64,000 nucleotides of DNA from Ignavibacteria bacterium (GTDB lineage: Bacteria > Bacteroidota > Ignavibacteria > Kapaibacteriales > UBA2268): positions 124,001 to 188,000 of the forward strand of contig JAOAEE010000013.1 in NCBI GenBank assembly GCA_026416955.1, given 5' to 3'. Position 1 is the stretch's first letter; each line of letters begins with the position of its first letter. This document shows, piece after piece, positions 39,971-50,061 of the stretch. A program made the translations under genes and the position numbers. The notes below the pieces were generated by a model. It was not told where the DNA came from. It saw nothing but the letters and a program-made list of their open reading frames with translations, and did not search any database.

Positions 39971-40759
39971 TTATATGCTTGATAAATAACCACCATCGAT
40001 AGGTATACTTGTTCCATTGATATAACTTGCGTATTCTGAAGCAAGAAATGTTGCGAGATAAGCAATTTCCTCGGGTTTTGCAAAACGTTTTGTGGGAATT
40101 TTTTGCAAAATACTTAAAGATTCTTCCTCGAAAGAAACTCCCTTTGCACTTGCTCGATTGTTTATCAAAGACTTAAGTCTTTCGGTTAAAGTATAACCGG
40201 GCAAAATATTATTTACGGTAATACCAAATGGAGCAAGTTCCCGAGAAAGGGTTTTTGCCCAACTTCCCATTGCTCCACGCACTGTGTTCGAAACTCCTAA
40301 ATTTTCTATTGGCTCACGCATACCTACCGATACAATATTGATTATCCTACCAAATTTATTTTCTTTCATACCGGGTACAAGTAATTCAATCAATTTTTGT
40401 GCCGACAATATGTGTTGTCTAAAAGCTTTTTCCAGTTGTTCGGTTGTAGAATTATGCAGTAAGCCCGGTTCTGGACCACCAGTGTTGTTTACAAGGATGT
40501 GAATTGCTTCTATTTGTGATAAGATATCTTTTACTTTAATTTCTAAGATTTGGAGATTTGAAATGTCGCAAGCTACATAAAGATGTTTAACATTGGTCTT
40601 AATACAAAGGGTTTTAGTAATCTCGTTCAATTTTGTTTCATTTCTTGCAAGCAAAATTACCTTTGCCCCAGAGTATGCAAATTGAGAAGCAATTGCATAA
40701 CCAATACCTTGTGATGCACCGCAAACAAGAGCAATACGATTTTGTAAGCTAATCTCCAT
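39971..40759 (-). CDS. SDR family oxidoreductase
   Basis: ALVCGASQGIGYAIASQFA, ILVNNTGGPEPG, GTSIPIDGGYLSSI. Confidence 0.9.
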   Translation of the reverse strand: MEISLQNRIALVCGASQGIGYAIASQFAYSGAKVILLARNETKLNEITKTLCIKTNVKHLYVACDISNLQILEIKVKDILSQIEAIHILVNNTGGPEPGLLHNSTTEQLEKAFRQHILSAQKLIELLVPGMKENKFGRIINIVSVGMREPIENLGVSNTVRGAMGSWAKTLSRELAPFGITVNNILPGYTLTERLKSLINNRASAKGVSFEEESLSILQKIPTKRFAKPEEIAYLATFLASEYASYINGTSIPIDGGYLSSI

Positions 40760-40765
40760 AGACAA

Positions 40766-40794
40766 TAAAGGCTACCACATTAGGGTAGCCTTTA
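40766..40794 (-). terminator. Intrinsic terminator downstream of rpsA
   Basis: TAAAGGCTACC acattag GGTAGCCTTTA hairpin. Confidence 0.8.
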
Positions 40795-40805
40795 ATATAT
40801 CATAC

Positions 40806-42890
40806 TTATTTGTCTTCTTTATCTACTGGATTGGTATCGTCTTCTGTTAATTCCAAATTAAGTTCGATTGTACCTTCTTGAACTTTTCCTTCCAAAGAAT
40901 TAGTTTCGTCATTAGTTAGAGGTGTTTGTTCCAAATTTGAAACTACACTTTCTTTCTGTGGGTTCAATACCAATTGGTCTTTTGGGTCGGGGGGTGGTAC
41001 AGTATAACTAGTTGCAAGGGAAGGATAAAGGGCGCTCGAGATGTGCTCATCTGGTTGTGCTTTGGTTTCGATTCCTTCATAATCGGCAGCCTCGGAGGCA
41101 TCAAAGTAACTACGACTTGTGTCGATTACGACTTTATCAGCATTTGGAACTGGATGTTGGGCATTATATGCATCGATTGTTGCTTGGTCCATTGTTCGTA
41201 ATGCTTCGACTGCCGAAAGGACAATTTTCTTTGATTCTTTTTCAAATTCAACAACCCGTAATGGCAACCTATCTCCTATTTTAAAGTAGTCTGTAATTAC
41301 CCTTACTGGAGCAAATGACAATTGGGAAACGGGTACGAAACCATCAACACCATCGGGTAATTCAACAATAACTCCCTTTTCGATAATTCTTTCAATTTTG
41401 CCCTCGGTAATGGTTCCAACCTTGTATTTTTCTTCGAAGTAATCCCACGGGTCTTCTTGAATTTGCTTATGTCCAAGAGCAATTCTCCTTTGTTCTTTAT
41501 CTACAGCAAGAACAACAACTTCCAATTCTTCCCCTTTCTTTACAAACTCGCCAGGATGTCTAATCTTCTTTGTCCAAGAAAGGTCACTAATATGTATCAA
41601 ACCATCAACTCCGGGTTCAAGCTCAACAAATACACCAAAATTCGTAATGTTCCTTACAACACCACGATGACGTGAACCAACCGGGTACTTTTGTGCTAAT
41701 TCTTCCCAAGGGTCGGGTTCAAGTTGTTTCATACCAAGAGCAAGTTTACGTTCCTCTTTGTCAATATTTAATACAACTGCTTCAACTATTTGACCAAGAG
41801 AAACAACTTGGGAGGGATGTTTGACGTGTTGTGTCCACGACATTTCGCTAATGTGGATAAGCCCTTCAATTCCCTTTTCAATTTCAATAAATGCACCATA
41901 GTCAGTCAGACTAACGACTTTGCCTCGTACCCTGGTCCCTTTCTCATATTTGTCGCCAATAGAATCCCAAGGATGTGGCGTTAATTGTTTCATTCCGAGG
42001 GAAATCCTCTTCTTATCTGGGTCGAAATCCAACACAACTACTTTTACTTTTTGGTCAAGTTGAACTACTTCGCTAGGATGCGTAACGCGTCCCCAAGACA
42101 AATCCGTTATATGAACTAATCCATCAACACCACCTAAATCGACAAAAACACCGAAATCGGCTATTGCTTTTACAATACCTTCTAAAACTAAGCCTTTTTC
42201 AAGTTTGGAAAGTAGTGCTTCTCGTTGGTCTTTAAGTTGTTCTTCAAGAATAACTTTATGGCTAACAACAACATTTTCATTTGGATGGTTCACTTTTACA
42301 ATTCTTACATCAAGGGTTTTCCCTACCCAAGAATCGAAATCCCTAACTGGTCGAATATCTATTTGAGAACCGGGTAGAAAAGCTTCGACACCAAGCAAAT
42401 CTACCACCATTCCACCTTTTATTCTTCTCAAAATTCGAACTGGAACAACATCTTGATTTTCGTAAATTCTATTAATTTCTTGCCAAATTCTCATAAAATC
42501 GGCTCTTTTCCTTGAAAGCAGTACTCGTCCTTGGCTGTCTTCCAACGCTTCTACAAAAACATCAATTTGATCCCCTACACTTAATGTTTCCGAGTTTAGC
42601 AATTCGCTCCTTGGAATAACACCAACACTCTTAAACCCAACATCAACGAAAACCTCATCCTTTGTAATATCCACAATTCTTCCTCGGACGAGTTGCCCTT
42701 CTTTAATTTCCTTAAAATTCTTGGAAACCATCTCGGAAAAGGTTGCTTCATCGAGTTCAAGATTATTAAAGGAGATATCGAGCAAGCTTGAAGGAACATT
42801 TAATTTAGTAGGGGATTTCATAGAAGACTCAAATTGCAAAGATTCGCTACTTTTTAAATTATCAATTTGACTAATTACACTATCAGTCAT
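40806..42890 (-). CDS. rpsA: 30S ribosomal protein S1
   Basis: Multiple S1 RNA-binding repeats (GxVxxITDFGVFVELxxGVDGLIHISDLSW) and acidic C-terminal extension; SD CGGAGG upstream. Confidence 0.95.
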   Translation of the reverse strand: MTDSVISQIDNLKSSESLQFESSMKSPTKLNVPSSLLDISFNNLELDEATFSEMVSKNFKEIKEGQLVRGRIVDITKDEVFVDVGFKSVGVIPRSELLNSETLSVGDQIDVFVEALEDSQGRVLLSRKRADFMRIWQEINRIYENQDVVPVRILRRIKGGMVVDLLGVEAFLPGSQIDIRPVRDFDSWVGKTLDVRIVKVNHPNENVVVSHKVILEEQLKDQREALLSKLEKGLVLEGIVKAIADFGVFVDLGGVDGLVHITDLSWGRVTHPSEVVQLDQKVKVVVLDFDPDKKRISLGMKQLTPHPWDSIGDKYEKGTRVRGKVVSLTDYGAFIEIEKGIEGLIHISEMSWTQHVKHPSQVVSLGQIVEAVVLNIDKEERKLALGMKQLEPDPWEELAQKYPVGSRHRGVVRNITNFGVFVELEPGVDGLIHISDLSWTKKIRHPGEFVKKGEELEVVVLAVDKEQRRIALGHKQIQEDPWDYFEEKYKVGTITEGKIERIIEKGVIVELPDGVDGFVPVSQLSFAPVRVITDYFKIGDRLPLRVVEFEKESKKIVLSAVEALRTMDQATIDAYNAQHPVPNADKVVIDTSRSYFDASEAADYEGIETKAQPDEHISSALYPSLATSYTVPPPDPKDQLVLNPQKESVVSNLEQTPLTNDETNSLEGKVQEGTIELNLELTEDDTNPVDKEDK

Positions 42891-43689
42891 TAAGAAACCT
42901 CCGTTTTTTCCATTAATTTTTGTTTAACATACAATTTTAAAGAGTTGCAAATTAATAAAATCAAATAACATAAACAAAATAATTTACATAAAAATTCTCC
43001 AAAAATTAATCGTTTTATGTCATACTATGAAAAATTCGAAACAAGAAAAAAAATTTTCTAATAAATTTTGAAATACTTACTAAAAATTTATCATAATATT
43101 GTTTTTCAAAAATCCCTCAGATTCTTTTCAAAAATTTCCACCATTCCCAAAAAATTTTGTTTCTTCACCAAATTTAACCCAAAAGAGGAACCTTTATTGT
43201 TCGCAAATGTGATATTGTTGAATAAACTTCGAAACAATTTATTAAATCTAGTCTTTTATACAATTCAATTCTTCAGAGACAGTTATAGGAAAACAATTCA
43301 ATTGCTCGAAGAATTTTTAATTCCTTACTTTTGCTCCATATTTGGAAGGAAATCTGTTGCCCAACTCTTCAAACTCTTAGAGATGGATTACGAATTAACT
43401 TTATTGTGATTAATGCGTTCTCCTCTTTATATTTCGAGGTAATTCCATTGGAAACTAATATTTTAAATTGCATAACCTTTCCAAACTTTACATCAAACTG
43501 TATATCTGTATTTATCATTTTGGCTCCAAAATTCTTACTTACTTGATTCATATACAAATGGAATGAACTTATCGCTCCATTTAGACTTTTTTGGCAATTT
43601 AAAATGGAAACTTTTAAATATTTGGGAATTAATAAGAAATTTGAATTAAAAAGATTTTGCATTTTTTAAATTTTCTTTTCTTTCGTTTT

Positions 43690-43809
43690 TTTGAGTAAGT
43701 TATAAGTTATTTTCTCTCATACATTTCTCAATCACTTGTCCAAACAATTTATTATTCTATATTCATCTGATAAGAAATAAAGACCAAAAAACACTTTAAC
43801 TTACTCAAA
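43690..43809. repeat. 13-bp perfect inverted repeat flanking a 94-bp spacer
   Basis: TTTGAGTAAGTTA (43690-43702) and reverse complement TAACTTACTCAAA (43797-43809). Confidence 0.7.
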
Positions 43810-43844
43810 TTTTGAAATTTTTTTCTAATAAAATTGTAGGTCTT

Positions 43845-44890
43845 ATGAAAAGTTATATTACTTTCTTTTTTCTACTTATTTCATCACTTTACCTTAACTC
43901 ACAAATATTTTATACTGTTGTTTCGCCTAACGGGTCAACAAAAGTTGACCCGACGCCCGATTCAGCCCTGTTGCTAGCTAATAACAACGATATTATTTAT
44001 TCCCCAGCAGGAAACTTCAACGATGATATAAGAGTAAAAAAATTAGTTCATATTATTATCGGAGCAGGTTACAACTATACTCTCGGAGGAAGTATTTCAA
44101 TAAGTACATAGAATGGAAAAATCATATACGAAAAAAGGGCAGAAAATGGTTCTCTTCAAGGAATTTTTCTTAACGAAAGTATTATTTTTGATGCAGAACT
44201 TTCTAATCCAATCCAAAATTTTACGATATTACGATGTTATATTAAAGGTTTAATTGGTGCTTCTGGCTATGATATGGATCAATTACATTTCAATGGTCTT
44301 TCAATAATAGAATGTATAGTAGAAAGCCCCTTGTAATTTGGAAATGGAAAAAATTTTATGATTACAAAAAGCATACTAAGATCTTATGAAACAGTTCTTG
44401 ATCGTTGTTCTGGAATAACTGAAAAAAATTCAATAATAATTCCTTTTGGTAACCTAACACTAAATATAAACGAAAATTCTTTCTTCGAAAACTGCATATT
44501 TACAAAAAAATCATTGGGGTGTGGGTCTATAACACTCATTTTATCAACAATATTTTTACTGATTCATCATATCAATTGGACGTTGATGGAAACAATAGAC
44601 TTTTAGGTAACGTCTATTTACCATTAGAAAAAATTTTCCAAAATTATGATAAATCTGAAATCGACCGTTACAAACACGATTTCCATTTGAAAACGGAGGC
44701 AAAACAAAAAATTAAAGGCACAGATGGAACCGACATAGGAATTTACGGAACGAGGGAACCTTTCAAAGAATACGGTCTCCCAGTGAACCCACAAATCAAA
44801 AAAGCAAAAGTGAGCCCGATGACTACTCCTGATGGAAAATTAAAAATCGAGTTCGAAGTCGAGGCACAAGAAAAAAAGGAGGAAAAATGA
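43845..44890 (+). pseudogene. Decayed secreted parallel-beta-helix-like protein gene
   Basis: Signal peptide MKSYITFFFLLISSLYLNSQ; in-frame stops TAG 44109 and TAA 44334; frameshift near 44515 joining FENCIFTKK to VYNTHFINNIFTDSSYQ. Confidence 0.75.
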
Positions 44891-47505
44891 AAAGATTTCT
44901 TTTAATGTTTTTTTTGTGCTTCTATTCCATCATATGTACAATTAACAAAACCTCGAAAATTCGTACAAGTAGCAGCCTTCATCGATTTACCAAAAGACAC
45001 CGCTGAGTTGTTTAATATTCAATTTTTAGACACCGCTGGTCTATGGAGTTCCGTTTATTCAAGAAAATTCCTTCCTGAAGCAGATTTCGTTTAATATAAT
45101 ACAATTAACACTTTCAACTTTACAAATCTTACAACTTTTAGGAAAGACTTTTTCTGGGATTTCGGCGATTTAAACATATCAAGAGTAATACATCCTTCGC
45201 ACACATATAATCAACTCGGTGATTACGATATTTGCCTAATTGCAAAAAATAAACTCAGAAGCGTCACAATATGGAAAAAAGTATTCGTTTTGGCCTAAGA
45301 GAAGTAGTTCCAAGGGCCGGAGGTAATACGGGTATTGTAACCTTGCATATCTATGGAGCTGGTTTCGTCGAAATAACAAAAGTCTTTCTTATTGATAAAA
45401 CGGGGAAAAAAATTGACCCAGTTAGTGTCCAACATTACAAACTTGATGCATTAAAATGCGTTTTTGATTTACAGAAAAAGCCAGTTGGAATTTATGACGT
45501 TGTTGAGTTCAAAGGAAAAGAATATAAATTAGAGAAATAATTCACCATCGAATAAGGAACAAAACCAGAGCCCAATATCCAATTAACGGGAAGGAACCGT
45601 ATTTTACGTGGTAGATGGCAAACTTATACATTGGAATTCGAAAATCGAGGCAACGTAGATGCACTTGGTGTACCAGTTTTGTTAATTCTATCGAAAAGCA
45701 CTAATTTAGAGGTCGAATTACCAGAGTTAATGTTAAATCAAAATCCCATTCTCTTAAACGAAACTATTTATAAAAAATACTGGAAAATTTTGCAACCATA
45801 TTATGAAATTAATCACTTGTTTAATGAACAATTAAATGGACGAGTTTATTACTTTTATATACCTCGAATTCCCGCAAACTCACATAGCTCAATGAAAGTA
45901 GTTCTCAAAACAAACGAAAATATTCATATTCTTGCTTGGACAACGGGTCCTTACTTTTCGTCTCCCATTGATAAAAGAGTCGAGTGGTTTATTAAAATCG
46001 CAATCCTTAAAGCAATCAAGGATGGCTTAATAGATTTAGGACTAAACAATTTTCCTGTTGTTGGTTGCATAACTCAATTCTGGAACGACTCCTTAGACCC
46101 GTACCTTTGGGAGTCTTTTTTGCCCAAACCCGACCCAAGCTACAATCGACCTAAATCTTGGAAAGAAACAATTTTCAGTTGGGTAACCAAATTATGGACT
46201 TTTCCATCCTTTTAGTCAATTGTTTAAAAGACTTTGTCGAACCCTTGAAGGCATATTCTAAGGCCGTACAAATTATTACTTTGATTTCCGAAATCAAGAA
46301 GAATTTTTTACCGACAAAGACTGCCGAGAAAGATATATGTTTGAACCAAAACAAGATGTAAATATATCAGCAGTGGCTTCGTTCGACCCCAACGAAATTG
46401 TGGGACCCGCAGGACTCACAATAACTAATTATGTTACCGACAATTTTGGCTTAACATATACAATCTACTTCGAAAATCTTAGAAATGCAATCGCACCTAC
46501 ACACGAAGTTATCATTGTCGATACTCTTGACCCTAATATTTTTGATTTTAAAACATTTTCCTTTGGTAGAGTTTCTTGGGGAAATGAACGAATCAATCCA
46601 CTTCCAAATATGAAAGAATTTTCAATAGATATATCCTTAAAACCCAAAAATCCAAATATTTTAAGAATTAACGCTAAATTCGACACAACAAGCGGTATTG
46701 TTTATTGCCACTTTATTATTTTGTACACAGTAACAATGGATTTTCCAGAAGACCCTGATGGCGGATTCCTTCTTCCAAAAAAGACTCCACCAGAAGGAGA
46801 AGGTTCGGTAAAATTTACAATCAACTTAAAGAAAGGTCTAACACACAATACCAAAATTCTCAATCAAGCCAAAATAACACTTGATTTGAACCCTCCAATT
46901 AATACAAACATTTATTCAAATCAACTCGACTTGAAACCACCAGTAAGTCGTTTAACGAACATTTATAAAATCAACTATATGGAGCCCAACACATATCTTA
47001 ATACAGGAACTGCGAGCGACGATGCGAGCGGGGTAAAATACAGAACTTTGTTCGCCTCGATTAATAACCGGGAGTATTTCCCATTAGCGACAATGGCAAC
47101 AGATGAAATATTCCTAAAATTAGAGCCCGATAGCGTTTATAAATTCTTTTACATTACTGTCGATAGCGTTGGAAATATAGAAAGTAATAAAACAATTCCA
47201 GAAGTTAGCACTTTAAATGTAAGTGTTGCTTCAAAAGAAACTTACACAGATTTTGGTATTAAGGTTTATCCTAATCCTGCCCAAGACTATTTAGACATAA
47301 CCTGCATTGTACCAGAAAGTGGTGAATTGGTAATTTTTATTAATGATTTAAGTGGGCGAACTTTACTTTTCGAAAATCTTGGATTTCTCCCAGAGGTGAA
47401 TCAACACTTAGATTGCCAACACAAAAATTAAGCAGTGGTACTTACATCCTAATTGCAAAAGTAAACAAAACAAAGTTTTTAACTTTTTTAAAATTAACCA
47501 AGTAA
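44887..47505 (+). pseudogene. Decayed T9SS surface protein gene (PKD domain, DPNE-type repeat domain, sorting domain)
   Basis: Frameshift after signal peptide; stops at 45092, 45538, 45553; PKD-like FFWDFGDLNISRVIHPSHTYNQLGDYDICLIAKNK; SFDPNEIVGPAG domain; sorting domain split by frameshift near 47400, remainder STLRLPTQKLSSGTYILIAKVNKTKFLTFLKLTK* in another frame. Confidence 0.85.
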
Positions 47506-47705
47506 ATTGAGAATTTTTCGCAAAATCCTTATAATTTAAGGTTAAACTACTTTACTCTTATGATTATCAAAGTCGAAAGTTTGAACTTTCTACAAAACCT
47601 TTGAAGTAAAAATGCTTAATTAATAGGACTTTGGTAACAAAATCAAATAAAATTACCAATGTCCTTTAAGGTTTGGTGTTAGAGTTTTCATCAAAGGAAA
47701 AAAGT

Positions 47706-50057
47706 CTAATTTTTCTTCAAAATTGGGAAAGAAAAAATTTGGTTATTTAATTCAAAAACAACATAATAAACTGAAGCAGGCAAGTCTTCGAAATCGAGTT
47801 GCGTCTGGTAACTTGTTCCATTAAAATTCAACTTAGATTCGAAAACCAATTTGCCAAGAATATCAAATATTCTCACAATGAGATTGCTTGATTTAATATC
47901 ATTAGTCCTTATGTTTAAAGTAACTTTTGTTTCAAATGGGTTTGGATAAGCATTAAATTCCAAATCTTTGGTTTTGTTCTCTTTTCCATCAACTTTCAGC
48001 AATGGGGTCTTTCCAATTGGTAATTTACGTATTCTTATTCCAGTTGCATTGAAAATTGCATTACATAAGGCTGGGGTTACAGATGGAAAACCAACTTCGC
48101 CCATACCAGAGGGTCTGTCCGAAGTTGTAAGAATCTCAATATTGAATTCGGGCACTTCATTCATCCTTAACCAACGGTAATTATGGAAACCAGATTGTTG
48201 AATTTGACCATTTTGAATAGTGATTTCTGTATTAATAGCAGTGGAAAGTGCATCTATTGCAGCCCCCATTATTTGATTTTTAATATTTTCGGGATTAATA
48301 GGAAAGCCCGGGTCTACCACAGCATAGATTTTTTGAATTTTTAGGAATCCTTCTTTCGAAACGGAAACTTCAACAATATGGGCAATATAAGCTCCGTAAC
48401 CAACAAATGCTGCTATACCCCTGCCCCAACCTTCTGGCAATTCTCTTCCCCAACCATAATTTTCCCCTACTCTTCTTAAAACTGTTTTCAATTTTTCATC
48501 ACTTGCTAAACTTAGCCTAAATTGTAATGGGTCTTTACCAGCAAGATAAGCCAATTCATCAACAACGGATTCAATCACAAAAATGTTTTGTGTATAATCG
48601 ACGGAACGCCACGGACCCGTCCTTATTCCAAATCCATAAGAGGCAGTGGAATTTTGAACTACACCTAAATTGTAGGAGGGAGAAACAAAAGACACATCTC
48701 CCTGGGAAATTACTTTATGTATAAATCCCGTAGGGTTACCATTAGCGTCTATTCCAGCTTTTATACTATGGACACTCGCTGGACGATAGTAATCGTTTTT
48801 AATATCGTCTGCTTTTGTATAAAAAAACATTATTGGGAAACCAGAAAGCTTAGAAATTTTCGCAGCCATCACAATGTAATCGTTATTGTGTCGGCGACCA
48901 AAGCCACCACCAGAGAAAAGAACATTGGCTTTTACGTTACTTTGAGTAATACCTAAAGCAGTAGCAACTTGGGAACGAGCAGTTTGAGGGTTTTGAGTAC
49001 CAGCCCAAATTTCGCACTTGCCATTATGGAAATATGCAAAAGCACTCATTGGTTCCATCGTAGAATGCGCAAGGAAAGGCACTTCGTAGGTGCATTCAAT
49101 TTTTTTTGTAGTGTTTCCCGGCAAATCGGGTAAGTTCCCTATTAAACTATAAAATTTGTTGAAGATTTGTTCTGTACTAAGTTCAGCATTTGTCCCTTTG
49201 TTCCAAGTTACTTTTAATGCATCTCTACCTTTTAGGGCAAGCCAAGAATTTTCTGCAACTACAGCAATTCCTTCTGATATTTGGTAAACGCCCACCACCC
49301 CTTTAATTTTTTTTGCTTCACTATCGTCAAAACTAGCTAAAGAGCCACCAATATAAGGACACCGTAGAATTACAGCGTATTTCATACCTTCGAGGCGGTA
49401 ATCTGAACTAAAAACGGCCTTTCCGGTTACAAATGATGTTTCATCGATATTTTTTTGCGGCTTACCTAATATTTTAAAGTCGGAAACTTTTTTTAACTTG
49501 ACGGAATTTGCTGGGGGGATTGGCAATTGTATTGCTTTATCAATTAATTCACCATATGATAACTTTCTAACTCCATTTTTTTCATATACATAACTATTTT
49601 GGGTATAACAATTATCTGGGGAAATTCCCCATATTTCCGCTGCTGCATTTATCAAAAGTTGTCTTGCTTGGGCTCCAGCTTGCCGCAAAGTTGTCCAAAA
49701 AGTTCTAACACTTGTACTCCCACCAGTAGATTGGTCCCCATACTTCGAATCTCCTTCGGCATTAATTGCAATGACCCTACTCCAATCTGCATCAAGTTCT
49801 TCGGCAACTATCATTGCAAATGTAGTTCGAACACCTTGACCGATTTCAGAGCGTGCCACTGTTACAACTACATAATTTTCTTTTGTGATTTCGACCCAAA
49901 TACTAGGTGTTAAACCTAACACTTTCTTTTTATCATCTAATACGACTAATTCGGCTAGCAATTTGTTGGAAAAAGGGAAGCCAGACACCACACCAGCAAC
50001 TGTTAATGCTGTTCCAAAAATAAACCTTCTCCTAGACTCTTTGCAGTGTTTTTCCAT
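47706..50057 (-). CDS. Xanthine dehydrogenase/isoquinoline 1-oxidoreductase (IorB)-like molybdopterin-binding subunit with Tat signal and T9SS C-terminal sorting domain
   Basis: Tat motif SRRRFIFG plus hydrophobic stretch; FSGGGFGRRHNNDYIVMAA; GMGEVGFPSVTPALCNAIFNATGIRIRKLPIG; appended FNAYPNPFETKVTLNIR...VRIFDILGKLVFES...LPASVYYVVFELNNQIFSFPILKKN. Confidence 0.9.
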   Translation of the reverse strand: MEKHCKESRRRFIFGTALTVAGVVSGFPFSNKLLAELVVLDDKKKVLGLTPSIWVEITKENYVVVTVARSEIGQGVRTTFAMIVAEELDADWSRVIAINAEGDSKYGDQSTGGSTSVRTFWTTLRQAGAQARQLLINAAAEIWGISPDNCYTQNSYVYEKNGVRKLSYGELIDKAIQLPIPPANSVKLKKVSDFKILGKPQKNIDETSFVTGKAVFSSDYRLEGMKYAVILRCPYIGGSLASFDDSEAKKIKGVVGVYQISEGIAVVAENSWLALKGRDALKVTWNKGTNAELSTEQIFNKFYSLIGNLPDLPGNTTKKIECTYEVPFLAHSTMEPMSAFAYFHNGKCEIWAGTQNPQTARSQVATALGITQSNVKANVLFSGGGFGRRHNNDYIVMAAKISKLSGFPIMFFYTKADDIKNDYYRPASVHSIKAGIDANGNPTGFIHKVISQGDVSFVSPSYNLGVVQNSTASYGFGIRTGPWRSVDYTQNIFVIESVVDELAYLAGKDPLQFRLSLASDEKLKTVLRRVGENYGWGRELPEGWGRGIAAFVGYGAYIAHIVEVSVSKEGFLKIQKIYAVVDPGFPINPENIKNQIMGAAIDALSTAINTEITIQNGQIQQSGFHNYRWLRMNEVPEFNIEILTTSDRPSGMGEVGFPSVTPALCNAIFNATGIRIRKLPIGKTPLLKVDGKENKTKDLEFNAYPNPFETKVTLNIRTNDIKSSNLIVRIFDILGKLVFESKLNFNGTSYQTQLDFEDLPASVYYVVFELNNQIFSFPILKKN

Positions 50058-50061
50058 AAAA

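Noticed and set aside
40974-41984. Plus-strand ORFs antisense to rpsA
   Set aside because: Shadow ORFs opposite conserved S1 repeats; no motifs.
43068-43662. ORFs 43068..43409 (+), 43331..43546 (+) and 43369..43662 (-) as genes
   Set aside because: Mutually overlapping, low complexity, no recognisable motif or ribosome-binding site; treated as non-coding or decayed sequence.
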